Source: Ligustrum vulgare
Taxonomy: Eukaryota; Streptophyta; Magnoliopsida; Lamiales; Oleaceae
Direction of reading: 5' to 3'
Length of the DNA: 64,000 nucleotides
Assembly: GCA_963555705.1 (NCBI GenBank)
Contig: OY743169.1
Location: forward strand, 10,726,014 to 10,790,013
Below are positions 1-10,507 of the stretch, one piece after another. The number at the start of each line of letters is the position of its first letter. Position 1 is the first letter of the stretch. Made by a program: the position numbers and the translations under genes. The notes under the pieces were generated by a model. It had not been told where the DNA came from, made no database searches, and saw only the letters and a list, made by a program, of their open reading frames with translations.

Positions 1-934
1 TCGTTCAAGAAGATACCGTTGGATGAACGAGCAACTTCGAGGCCAAGGAAGTATTTGAAAGAGCCAAGGTCTTTGGTTCGAAAGTGTGGAGAGGACATTT
101 TTGAAAGCAGTAATTTGTGAGAGATCATTTCTAGCAACTAAAATGTCGTCGACATAGACAAGGACTAGAGTGATGCTGGAAGAAGTGACCAATGTGAATA
201 AGGAGTGGTCCGCTTTAGATTAAGAAGAACCTGCATTAAGTACGGTTGTTAGTTTAAAAAACCAATTACAAGATGCTTGTTTGAGGCCATTGAGAGACTT
301 GTGTAGGCGACAGACACGAGTCTCTCCTTTTGAACAGTAACCAGGAGGGGTGGGGGGGTCATGTAGACTTCCTCATAAAGATCCCTATGGAGGAGGCATT
401 ATGGATATCATGTTGGTAAATAACCCATTGTTGAGAGGCAGCAACCGCCAATAAGCAGCAGGCAGTAGTCATTTTGGCAACGGGAGCAAAAGTCTCATGA
501 TAATCAAGACCACCCTCCACTTGGGTATAACCTTTGGCGACTAAGCGGGCCTTGTATCGTTCAGTTAAGTCATCATCTTCGGCTTGTTGTAATTCTTTGA
601 GATCGTTGGATTTTTGCAAGTGGTTGAGTTCATCCCAAATTTGCTTGATTTGATTGTAATAATCAAGGATAGAATGGTTGTGTTGTTGAAGGGATGATAA
701 CTCTCTTTTGAGGTGATAAAGTGTGGCATTGTTGCCATGGGAGAAGCGAGACTGGATATCAACCCAAACTTCTCGTGGATCAGTATGAAATTCAAGAGAA
801 TTGGCTAGAGTAGGGCTGATGGAATTCAAAAGCCTCTTTTGTTTGATTCTATTGTTGGTAGTATGGGGATGTAGTTTCGGGTGGAGAAAGAGTGCCATCA
901 ACGAAAGCAAGTTTGTTTTTTGCATTAAGTGCAT
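1..934 (-). mobile_element. Ty1/copia retrotransposon remnant, gag fused to reverse transcriptase
   Basis: Read on the minus strand, a gag-like segment (about 934-560, with [17 protein letters not shown] and the polar stretch after it) runs directly into copia reverse transcriptase ([13 protein letters not shown], then [13 protein letters not shown]). Protease and integrase, which lie between these parts in copia polyproteins, are missing, so this is an internally deleted copy. RT continues to the window edge: the minus strand near 140-175 encodes the catalytic box LVLVYVDDILV, and positions 1-50 encode LEVARSSNGIFLNE. Several frame changes separate the pieces. No LTR is visible here. It lies upstream of the RPA70 exon and may sit in that gene's intron or 5' flank. 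Family assignment is confident; it cannot be functional. Confidence 0.88.
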
Positions 935-1483
935 GAGTCATGGCTTTTTGCCATTTGGAAAAATTGTCAATGGAGAGGAGGTCGGAAACGAGGATGAGGC
1001 TTGGAGAGTCGGAAGGATGAAGAAGGTATGGAGAAGGTGGAGATGGAGAGTAGGAAGCAATGAGAATTTAAGAGGAATGATCGGCTTGCTCTAATAACAT
1101 GTAAAGAAATAAAGAAAGGGAATAATTTTGTATATTCTGTCTTTTATTTTACATGATGAGGAAGTTCAAATAAATAAATTGTACAAGTAATGGTCCTATC
1201 TATGGGAAAATAATATGTGAATGGTAAATTTACATTGTACATAAATTGTGTCTAATTCTTAAAATAATGTTGAATAGATTATGGTATAATTGGTGCCGAA
1301 ATCATGGGATCCGATTGCTGCTGGAATCATGAGATTTAATATTGTCACGGTTACCTAATAACTGAGTAACTTACACATTATTTAACTGAAAACTATTTAA
1401 AAATCTTATTGGGAATATAAAGTGAACCAAATTACTTGTCCTTCAATACTCTGATTTTATCATGTCTCTATGTGGTAAAAGTT

Positions 1484-1622
1484 TTTGGTTTATAAACAAA
1501 GACTGTGATATTTTCGAAGTAAAATATGTGGTTGAAAAATAGTTTAAGGAAATGTGTGGTTAAAAAGTGATTTGGGGGAATTTTGTTGTTGTTTATAAAC
1601 GGTTTGCTGAAGGGAGTCCAAA
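1484..1622. repeat. MITE-like repeat containing GTTTATAAAC
   Basis: AT-rich sequence with GGTTTATAAAC near the left end and GTTTATAAACGG near the right. The interior has GTGGTTAAAAAGTGATTTGG, which is also found, in either orientation, at about 27830-28020, 37029-37213 and 51004-51170. The repeated architecture marks a short non-autonomous DNA element family. The ends are degenerate and I could not fix a target duplication. Confidence 0.5.
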
Positions 1623-1889
1623 TTTATTAGGAATAGCAGCATGAACAGGCATTATACAGTTACCTCCTCTCTAGATGACATGACTTTGCATCATAATATA
1701 TATTGTGACCTAACTAATTTAATTGCTTTATTTGATCCCTTTTTATATATTCTAATAATTAAATTCTTCCATATATTGGTTGTACGAATCTTCGTGGAGG
1801 ATATGATGTCTCACGCGTTGTGTTTAGCCCTTTCCTGCACTTCCTCATGGTTGTAAATTTGCTTTTAATTTTTGGTTTAATTTAAGCAG

Positions 1890-3696
1890 GATTTTACTCA
1901 TTATTGACCTACACGTGTTACACGAAAAAAGTGATCGCATAGGCGAACCAAAGCTATTCGAGACTGAGCCAGTTCAGACTGTAAGTATTAATCCTCATTC
2001 GGATGCAGCTGGTTCTGTGATGGGCGGTTCATGGCCAAATGTAGCTAGTGGAGTTCATGTACAGTCTACTGGAATGGTTGCTAACAGAGGGCCAAGAGCT
2101 CAAAACGAAGGTCCTCCAAGAATTATTCCAATTGCCGCATTGAATCCATATCAAGGATGGACTATTAGGGTCAGAGCGACCGCAAAGAGCGAACTCAGGC
2201 ACTACAATAATTCTCGAGGGAGCAGTAGAATGTTCTCCTTTGATCTCCTGGATTCTGATGGCAGGGAGATAAGGGTAAAATGCTTTGATGATGTAGCGGA
2301 TCAATTTTATCATCAGATTGAGCCTTGTAGAGTTTATTTAATCGCAAATGGGACATTGAGACTGGCTGATAAGGCTTTCAATCACATACACAATGATCAT
2401 GAAATTCTCCTTCAGAGTACTTCAACTGTGCAGCCTTGCTTGGAGGACGATAAAACCATTCCACTGCAGCAATTTCATTTCTGCGTCATAAGTAACCTTG
2501 AAGGCAAGGAGAACAGCAGCATTGTGGATGTGCTTGGCGTGGTTTCATCAATCAGCCCATCGAGCTCAGTAACGAAAAAAAATGGTACTGAAACTTTGAA
2601 AAGGACACTTCAATTGAACGACAGGTCTGGCAGGTGTGTTGAACTAACTTTGTGGGAAAACTTCTGCAATGTAGAAGGCCAAAAACTTCAACTTCTTTGT
2701 GATTCTAGGGTGTTTCCAGTTTTGGCAGTCAAATCTTGTAAAGTGAGAGATTTCCATGGGAAAGTAGTATGGACCATACCTATCAGCCAGCTTTTTATAG
2801 AGCCAGATATCCCCGAGGCACACAACCTCAAAGCATGGTTTGACAATGAAGGAAAGAACGCCAATTCTATTCCAGTCTCCAGATTTCAAAATATGGTCCG
2901 GCCGGATGTTCACAAAAATATATCACAGATAAAAGATGAAAGATTATGTACACCTGAGAAGCCAGATTGGGTTACAGTGTGTGCGATTTTAATATTCATA
3001 AAAAAGGATAACTTTTTCTACACTGCATGTCCCATTGTAATTGGGGATCGTCAGTGCAGCAAAAAGGTTACAGATAATGGGGACGGGAAATGGCGATGTG
3101 ATAGGTGCAATCAGTTGGTTGATGAGTGTGATTATATGCATAAGCTTCAGATGCAAATCCAGGACCACACTGGCTTAATGTGGATCACCGCATTTCAGGA
3201 AGGTGGAGAGGATATTTTAGGTAGATCAGCCAAAGAATTTTACTTCCTCAAGTATGAAGAACGAGATGATGAAAAAATTTCTGAAGTAATGCGTAAAGTT
3301 CTTTCTACAAAATATCTATTTACCTTGAAAGTAAAAGAAGAGACATTTAACTACGGAAAGGGTGTAAAGTACATACTAGAGAAAGCAGAGAAGGTAAATT
3401 TTCAAACAGAGAACAAGAATCATCCCAACTCAATAGCTAAGTTCAAGATGGAGGACTCAGGTTCCCTACATCTGGAGAGGAGAGAGCATGTAGCAACTAT
3501 TACTGGCTCGACTAGCACGTACATAAGTTGTAAAAGGTGTGGTGGTGCAGGTCACGACCCTGAGAAATGTCCGAGCATCTGGGATGATCGTTATCGAGGT
3601 AGTTTTGGCCATGGGATGAGTGGCAGTGGTGAGACCCTCAAATGCTCCAAGTGCCATCTGTTTGGTCACTGGGCAAGGGATTGCCCTGGCTTTTGA
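1890..3696 (+). CDS. RPA1: Replication protein A 70-kDa subunit (RPA70/RPA1-like), large 3' exon
   Basis: RPA70 is the large subunit of the RPA trimer that binds single-stranded DNA in replication, repair and recombination. The open frame runs about 600 codons to TGA at 3694-3696. Its start is a splice acceptor (TTTAAGCAG, then G at 1890), not an ATG; the first residues IIDLHVLHEKSDRIGEPKLF fit the linker after the family's N-terminal domain. DBD-A follows (NPYQGWTIRVRATAKSE near residue 80), then DBD-B, then DBD-C with a C4 zinc ribbon (CPIVIGDRQC and WRCDRCN). Two C-terminal CCHC knuckles (CKRCGGAGHDPEKC and CSKCHLFGHWARDC) are a feature of plant RPA1C/E-type paralogues. The exon for the N-terminal DBD-F domain (about 100 residues) is not in 1-1889, which instead holds copia debris and a MITE. 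The gene therefore starts outside the window or is 5'-truncated. The exon itself has no break. Confidence 0.9.
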
Positions 3697-4611
3697 AGTA
3701 GGCTCCAAGAATTGTGCTTTGGCATGTTGCTTTCAAGTTATTTAGTGTTGTGTCTGTGTGATTATGAGAGCATGATAGAGATTTCGAATGTGTATTTGAT
3801 TGATTATAAACAGTTCATAAATATTAGCCAAACTTTAAAATGAAGTGATTGAAGTAGTTTTAGATCACCAAAAAAAAAAGCCCATGTAAAAGATGGAATT
3901 ATGAAAAAGAGGAACCGGTAGGCATAAAATAAATAAATAAATAAAAATAAAATTAGCAAGAAACAAGACTGTAAAAAAGGAAATAAATGGAGGCAGATGC
4001 GCTTGCCTCTCAACACTAACTGGAAACCTATTTACTTATCCAAAATTATAGTGGAATATCTAGTTTCTAAGACTTTTCCATTCATTTTTCACTTATTTAT
4101 ACTTGTTAACATTTATGAATTGTTTGACAAGGTAGCCTATAAAGATCTACAGTTAAAAAAAAATTAAGATGAACTTGCCTAGGTTTCTGGACAATTTTAT
4201 CCAATATTGCATGCTAAAAAATAAAATAAAAAACCCAGCTTAACCGTAGTCAAATCTAGACTCCTATAACAATCATAACCCCATTGAAAGTTTTCCTTTT
4301 TATTCAGGTAGATGAAAATCAATTTCTACACAACATACATCAGCTAGAGCCTAGAAGCAATTTGTTCCCATGAAAATATGATAAAAAAACTCGCAAGCAT
4401 GCCTTAAAAATATCTAATAGTAGGACCTCGCACAGCACAAGAATCTAGCAACAAAAATAATCCATTTCAATGTTAAAGTGATAATCGTGAGTGCAAAATG
4501 ATCAGGTGGGAAGTAACTTGTAAAACGGCAGATCCCTCAGTTCACATTTTCCTTCGTCTTTCAACATGTGAAAGGACTTTGCAACTCCCAAAAAAAAAAA
4601 AAAAAATTCTC
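3697..4611. other. Intergenic, AT-rich, no gene seen
   Basis: This is the interval between the converging 3' ends of the RPA70 exon and the L24 gene. It holds poly-A/T tracts (for example A-runs near 3870 and 4590) and short open frames without recognisable motifs. It presumably contains both polyadenylation regions. Nothing else is supported. Confidence 0.6.
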
Positions 4612-7600
4612 CTACAGATCTGGCATTCCCATTCCAGTTTTAGCATCATACGTCTTTTCCGAGACCAAATCCAATGGAGTATCCTTGGGACCAACTGCAC
4701 AAAGAAATCGAATTAATTTAGACAATTCAGTAACTTCAAATAAAACCGATTTCGCACTTTGAATTCAACTGCCTTCAGGCTAAAATGTAAACAAAATTAA
4801 CTTTCTAATGTCCAAGCAAAGAAAGTAAATTTCAATGCCAAAATTTATTTGCTGGATCAGCAGTTAGCAGCTGCGAATATGCAAAAGAGGAAATGAACTG
4901 TAAGTCATAAATTTAAACCCCCTTGATTATGGTTTTATTTTAAATCCTGTCCCCGTCCCCTTTCCAGCATAGGATCACCCTAGATCTAGAGAGAACAAGA
5001 AAATGAAACTATAAGATTCCATATTTAGATTCTCCGTATGAGAAGTAAGAAAATCACAGAGAAGGGTACGCAATCCTGTTAAACTTACCATCGTGCATCC
5101 AGGCTGTTCGTTCAGCTTAAGCATTCATGTTTTACAAGTGTACGTTGCCAAAATATTACACAAGTTCACCTCAAATGAACTTATACCAGTGATCAATCCT
5201 TTAATAAAATTTGCTCACACGAAAAATCTATAAATTAAGATGTATATTAACTAAATTAGGTAGCTCCCCATACTCTGCCCATATTTCATATAGCTATCAT
5301 ACATGCAAGTCATATATAAACCTCACATTTGGAAAACTGGAGCAGATCTTCAAACAATCAAATGTACTGTTTTATAAATAAATAAAGAAAAAAGGATCCA
5401 TCTGCAATATGCAACTACAGACATGCTTTATATGGATAAAAGCATAATACATGAGCACGTGCACAAACACTCGAGGCAACGAGAAGTATTTGAACGTTAC
5501 CAACTGTTGGCCTTGGTGTGGTCCTAATCTTCAAGATCTCTGGACGAGGAACTATAGACCCTGAAGCACCGATACCTCTAGAAACTCTAACTTTGGTACC
5601 ATCTTCTAAGTATCTGTATCCAACCTTGCAGGGCTTCCTGTAAAACCAAATATGAGCCACTATTTGACCGAGACAAAACACAAATACATCAGAACAACTA
5701 GACACCAAATCTTACCCTGTGACTGGATCTAGAACCTGAACATTTGAGACATGCAGTGGGGCTTCCACTGTAAAGATCCCACCTTCGTGACCTTGCCCTT
5801 GCTTGATATGCTTCTTCACCTGCGGAGAGTAATTAACAAATGAGACAAACACATGAACAGAGATACAAGAGCAATGAACACTTAACAAGAACGTTACCAC
5901 CACATGATGACAAAACTAATTTACACTAGCATTTTTCACGACTCTTCTGTGTTTTACTACAATTTCCACAATATTAGTCAGCAAAGTGCCAAAATATTTT
6001 AGTAATAAAGCGTATGCATAGGGAAAAATTCTGTCAGAAAAATAAAGATGAAGGAACGGAAATGAAAATCCTAGGTGAAAGCAGAAGTACTGTAATTCTA
6101 TTTTTCTAACAGATTTTTCCCTATGCATATGGTCTTCGATGTATGTGGAATAAAAGGGAACCCTCAACTGTCATAAAACTGCTTAACCATAATAACAACA
6201 ACTACCACCCCCCTCCCCTTCCCCCTCTCTTCCCCACCAAGGGAAAAAAAGATACTTGACATACAGAAATAAGGAAACCCTGTGAAGGGATCTCAATAAA
6301 ATACTAGGTGTTGAGAATTATAAACTTTAATTTTATTCCACCGAGAGCAATCCATTAGCAGAACCAAATAAAAACACAGGACTTACAGAGGTTCGCATAA
6401 TGTGAGACTACGTTCTCTTTCGCCGCTACAGTAATTCATTATGTTTATAAGAAAATTGTACACCTATCTTCTCTAATCTTTCTTTTCTATCTTTTATGAT
6501 GGTAATATAGAAGTCTAATGAGGGCTCCCTATTTATAAAACAAATTAGATAAAAAGGGAATTCACAAGGACTCAAACTCCTAAGACGAAATTCACAAGGG
6601 CACAAATTCCTAAAACCGATCCACATGCTCTTTGCAAAGTGACAATAATTAGGCTGCACAACTTAACACTTGGAACACACACAAGAACGTGCTGAGCAAA
6701 ATATAGAAAGAGTGGGTTGAAGGTGAAAGTAAGTTATTAACACAACAGAAATGCTCAAACACAACAAAAGAAGACACAAGGCTTTCTGTTAAATTAGTTG
6801 ACGTCATAAGCAGAATATGCAGTGTAACTGGAAACCCACGTAACCAGGCTAAAGTGTAGGCGTTGAGTTATTGTATTGATTGAAACTATTAATTATGAAA
6901 ATTAAAACACAGACAAAGTATGAATCTAAATAAAAATGGCTTAAACATTAAACAAAAAGCAATTTCTGTATAGCTGAGCAATAGTTTTTGTGTTTCTATT
7001 TGTTAACCTTCAAAAACTACTATATAATAGCATTAGTGACACATAGCTAATCAATCTAATCCAGATCATCATAATGTATTTCTTCAACACCATCTAAGTT
7101 AATATTCATCGGTTAGCTTCCATTACATTATCCCTCTGTATTGGGGGAAAACTCACATAGCACTCAAATTATACACCACAGAATAAAAGAGTAATATTTA
7201 TCTCCATTTTAGATGACCACCACATGATGTACCATTAAATAATAAGACCAATAAATCAAAACTATACATTTAATTCGCTTATCATTTTATAAAACATAAT
7301 GGTGATCATCTCCAATGGAGATAAATAGCACTATTCCAGCAAGAGGCATAGAAACACACACACACACAAAAAAACAAAATGGCAGTCATTCAACACTACT
7401 ACAAGTCTACACCACGTTCAAAAAAACAAATACAGGATAACATAGCTCTATAAAATCAATTAATCATATATTAAACGAAAACTCACATATTTTGCTATAT
7501 AACCAGACCTAAAAGTTGGTTGACCAACTTTGTCTTTCGTGAAAAGCATTTTCCAGGCCCTGCAAGAGCAGAACACGAGACACGTGGATTTCATGTCAAC

Positions 7601-8457
7601 CAGCCGATCACTAGGTCTAATGCATGTAGGGCACTCACCGCTTGATCACTAACTTATCCGGTCAATGTCTGGGACGAGTTTGGAAAATATTGTATATGCT
7701 AAAAAGGATTGTAATAGGGCTACCTTCATGTACAATCATTTTATTTCTGTAGCTCATTCAAATAGGACACAGATCTCATTTATGTCAAACCATACTAAAG
7801 CTTCTTATTAACCTTACCCACCCACTCACAAAAAAAAAAAAGGTGAAGAAAAGAAGGGAAAAGAAAATGAAAAGAAAAGAGGAGAAGGGTAAAAGAACAG
7901 TCAAAGAGGGTTTTCAGATTGGATCATGCTACATACACAAAATGGATGACAAAATGAATGACACACCCCCTCACATGGAGGGAGTCCACATATAGGTGGG
8001 TCCCCGTCCATGTGAGGGGTGTGTCATGTATTTTGTTATCCATTTTGTGTGTAAGGAATTATCCTTTTAGATTTGTGCACCACTTAAACTAGAAAAAGTT
8101 GAAAGCCAAAATCTATGGTTCTGAATATCCATAACCTCTGCGGCATGGACACCATACTTTCTGTAGCGAACAAATTAGAAAGACAAAAGTTACTCACCAA
8201 ATTCTTGCCCTCAACAATAACACGATTTTGAGTGCGTATAACACGCTTAATAATACCAGTCTCGCCTTTATCCTTGCCCCGGATTATCATAACCTGCAAA
8301 GGGTAAGGGAAAATGAATAGCCATTTATTTGCGTACAGAAAGAGAGGATCAAAAACATTTGGAACCACAAACAATGGCAAGATGGCATTTTCCTTACATT
8401 ATCACCTCTAAGGATCTTCCAGTGATGTATGAGTTTCTGGGCTGCCTTCCAACCCAT
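4612..8457 (-). CDS. Ribosomal protein L24, mitochondrial-type (uL24m), five coding exons
   Basis: The protein binds rRNA in the large subunit of an organellar (bacterial-type) ribosome. Coding exons on the minus strand are 8457-8398, 8293-8198, 5819-5716, 5637-5501 and 4694-4612, all with GT-AG borders and compatible phases. Together they give 480 nt, or 159 residues plus TAG. The product starts [20 protein letters not shown] and has a KOW motif at about residues 21-50 ([13 protein letters not shown]). The conserved L24 core follows ([31 protein letters not shown]), and it ends [11 protein letters not shown]. No frameshift or stop was found, so this is the best-supported intact gene here. 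There is no obvious cleavable presequence, as in related plant KOW proteins. Mitochondrial rather than plastid assignment rests on family resemblance. Intron 2 (5820-8197) is unusually long for the gene and carries three foldback elements. Confidence 0.93.
6011..6130. repeat. Foldback element in L24 intron 2
   Basis: The left arm ATGCATAGGGAAAAATTCTG and the inverted right arm ending TTTTTCCCTATGCATATGG pair over roughly 35 bp with few mismatches around a loop of about 50 bp. It is probably a small MITE. No target duplication was identified. Confidence 0.55.
7187..7337. repeat. Foldback MITE-like element in L24 intron 2
   Basis: The left arm includes ATTTATCTCCATTTTAGATG. The right arm is its near inverse (CATCTCCAATGGAGATAAAT), continuing into GACCACCACATGATG against its partner CATAATGGTGATC. 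The arms are about 40 bp and the loop about 65 bp. The end points are approximate. Confidence 0.6.
7921..8064. mobile_element. 144-bp foldback MITE with 9-bp target duplication
   Basis: Nearly the whole element is two inverted arms of about 60 bp. The left starts GGATCATGCTACATACACAA and includes ATGACACACCCCCTCACATG. The right ends TTGTGTGTAAGGAATTATCC. The flanks TTTCAGATT (7912-7920) and TTTTAGATT (8065-8073) match at 8 of 9 positions, which fits a Mutator-type 9-bp target-site duplication. It lies in intron 2, about 130 bp from the exon 2 donor at 8197. Confidence 0.75.
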
Positions 8458-9420
8458 TTCTACTAACCTATAAAAATAAAAATTCTTCATTAGCCATTTG
8501 AATATCCAAAGCCAAACTCTTGTCAATGGACTCCTCCATGAGATTGCAGAAAAGAAAGTGACTAAATTCAACATTTAATTATCATTTTGATTATCAAAAT
8601 TCTTCATTTTGAGAATAGATAATTCACTCCACAGATTACAGTTTTGTAATTGTCATAACACCTTAACTGACATCATCCTGATCCCATACTTCGCCTCCAC
8701 AATTTCTAACACTAATACTAAATGAACATTAATCCCAAAATCGAGCTTGAAACTGAATATATCATTTGTGTTTATTTTGACAATCTGTAATCATGTATCC
8801 TCAAAAACTCTTAGTAATCTAGATGATTTCAGAGAGCAATTTGAATTATAAACATTTCGGCATAGGAACTTATTTCCAATCTTTAGTTCCCAACCTCTCA
8901 TTCCAATAAAGGAAACTACATTCTCTAAGAAGGATAACCCAGGTTGCTGCTCCATATATAAAAGTAGATATACAGACAAATGGCTAAACATAATCCCGCA
9001 TGCCATAAGTAAGAACTGGGAGAAAAAAACGATTAAAAGTTACTAATTTACTCAATTCTTAAAAAAAAAATAAAAAAAAATGCACAATTTACTTATGAGA
9101 TTCATATAAAAATTCAAAAATATACATTAAACCCCCTGAAAAATAAAGTATCAATTCTACAATACTCCGCGAGCAAAAAAACCAAATGAATAGATAAAAA
9201 TCAAAATCAAAATTTTAACATTCATAGTTGAGCAAGATCAGTTGAATTAACAAGTTAAAACCTGAAACTCTGTCCCGAGAATTTTCACCATTAATCAAAG
9301 AAAAGAAACGCAAATGCATATCAACATACCGAAAATTTCAGCTTTTTGAAGCTTAAAGGCCTCGTGCTTCGTCGGAATTTAGGGGTTTATCGGCGTGAAT
9401 TGTTGTTCTGATTAAAATGA
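8458..9420 (-). promoter_or_regulatory. Probable 5' UTR exon, UTR intron and promoter side of the L24 gene
   Basis: Upstream of the ATG at 8457 the minus strand shows an acceptor (TTTTTATAG at about 8470). A plausible non-coding first exon lies at about 9331-9415, relatively GC-rich, ending in donor GGTATG near 9331. This would make a 5' UTR intron of about 860 bp, common in plant ribosomal-protein genes. The transcription start is inferred near 9400-9420, about 100 bp from the left part of the MULE. RNA evidence would be needed to confirm it. Confidence 0.5.
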
Positions 9421-9572
9421 TGGGTTAAGAACACAAGACCTATATTATAAATATCAGATATTCTAATATATATTATAACTATAAATTTTTTTTTTTCCTT
9501 CCAAAATCAGGTATTTCGAAATTAAGAACGATTCTAACGTTTCCCACGATTTCATACCAAATTCAGACAAAT

Positions 9573-9672
9573 CTCGTTCATCTTGTAATTGCGTTCATAC
9601 CAATTTTGATTTCGTTCATCTTGTAATTGCGTTCATACCAATTTTGATTTCGTTATCCTGTAATTGCGTTGC
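9573..9672. repeat. 40-bp tandem repeat, about 2.5 copies
   Basis: The unit CGTTCATCTTGTAATTGCGT plus 20 further bases is repeated at about 9573 and 9613, with a partial third at 9652. It lies at the left end of the MULE, before the transposase gene, and contains the element's TGTAATT motif. Confidence 0.75.
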
Positions 9673-9759
9673 TTAATTGCTGTGTCGATTTTCTTTAGAC
9701 TGATCCACGAAATTCAAGCTTATATCTGATCTGATCGATTTTTTTCAATTCGAGGGGCA

Positions 9760-10500
9760 GCTTCCAGTTACACTAATTACAATAGTGTAATTACAGCATA
9801 TTTATGTATCCGATGTAATTACAATAGTTTCTTCTACCATAATTAGATTTCAACATTGTGATATGCGTTACTGTAATTTTTGCAGAGTATTACAGTTTTT
9901 ATTGTTGCATTACGTTACTTTCTGTAGATCATTAAACTTTTAATTGCTTGTAGATCATTAAACTTTTAATTGCTGAAATTAATTTGTAATTAAACTCTAC
10001 CAGATTGTAGGTATATTGGTTTCCAGATTTGTAATTAGTTATAATTTGTAATTAGTTGCATTCACAATGATTGAATTTTACATTATTTATAAGTTGTAAT
10101 TAGTTACATTTACTTTAATTATGTATTGTAATTAAAAATTTCATTCTGTAATTGCAATTTGTAATACTTTATAAGTTATGTAATTAGTTACAATGAGTAA
10201 AATTGCAAATTAATTTGTAACTAAACTCTACCGGATTGTAGCTTCATTGGTTTCCAAATTTGTAATTAGTTACATTTACAAATGATTACAATTGCAATTG
10301 CACTCTGTATTTACAATTTTTTTCATTATTTAGAATTTGTAATTAGTTACAATTTCATTCTATAATTGCAATTGAAACTTTCATTATGTAATTGCAATAT
10401 GTACTTTAATTACGTATTGTAATAAAAAATTTCATTCTGTAATTGCAATTGAAAACTCAATTACATCATGTAATTAATTACAGTGTGTACACTTTTTATG
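9760..10500. repeat. GTAATTA/TAATTAC palindrome-rich tract, left block
   Basis: Dense copies of TGTAATTA, TTAGTTACA and the full palindrome TGTAATTAATTACA or close variants (for example TTTGTAATTAGTTACAATTT near 10335 and ATGTAATTAATTACAG near 10470). Further blocks lie at 12190-12365, 13380-13910 and 15960-16440, with single copies at about 18190 and 18595, all in non-coding parts of the same MULE. Confidence 0.8.
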
Positions 10501-10507
10501 TGCAGCT

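Noticed and set aside
1890..3696. RPA-like protein carried by a Helitron
   Set aside because: Plant Helitrons can encode RPA-like proteins, but this frame has a full DBD-A/B/C layout plus CCHC knuckles and lies over 54 kb from the RepHel gene with unrelated elements between.
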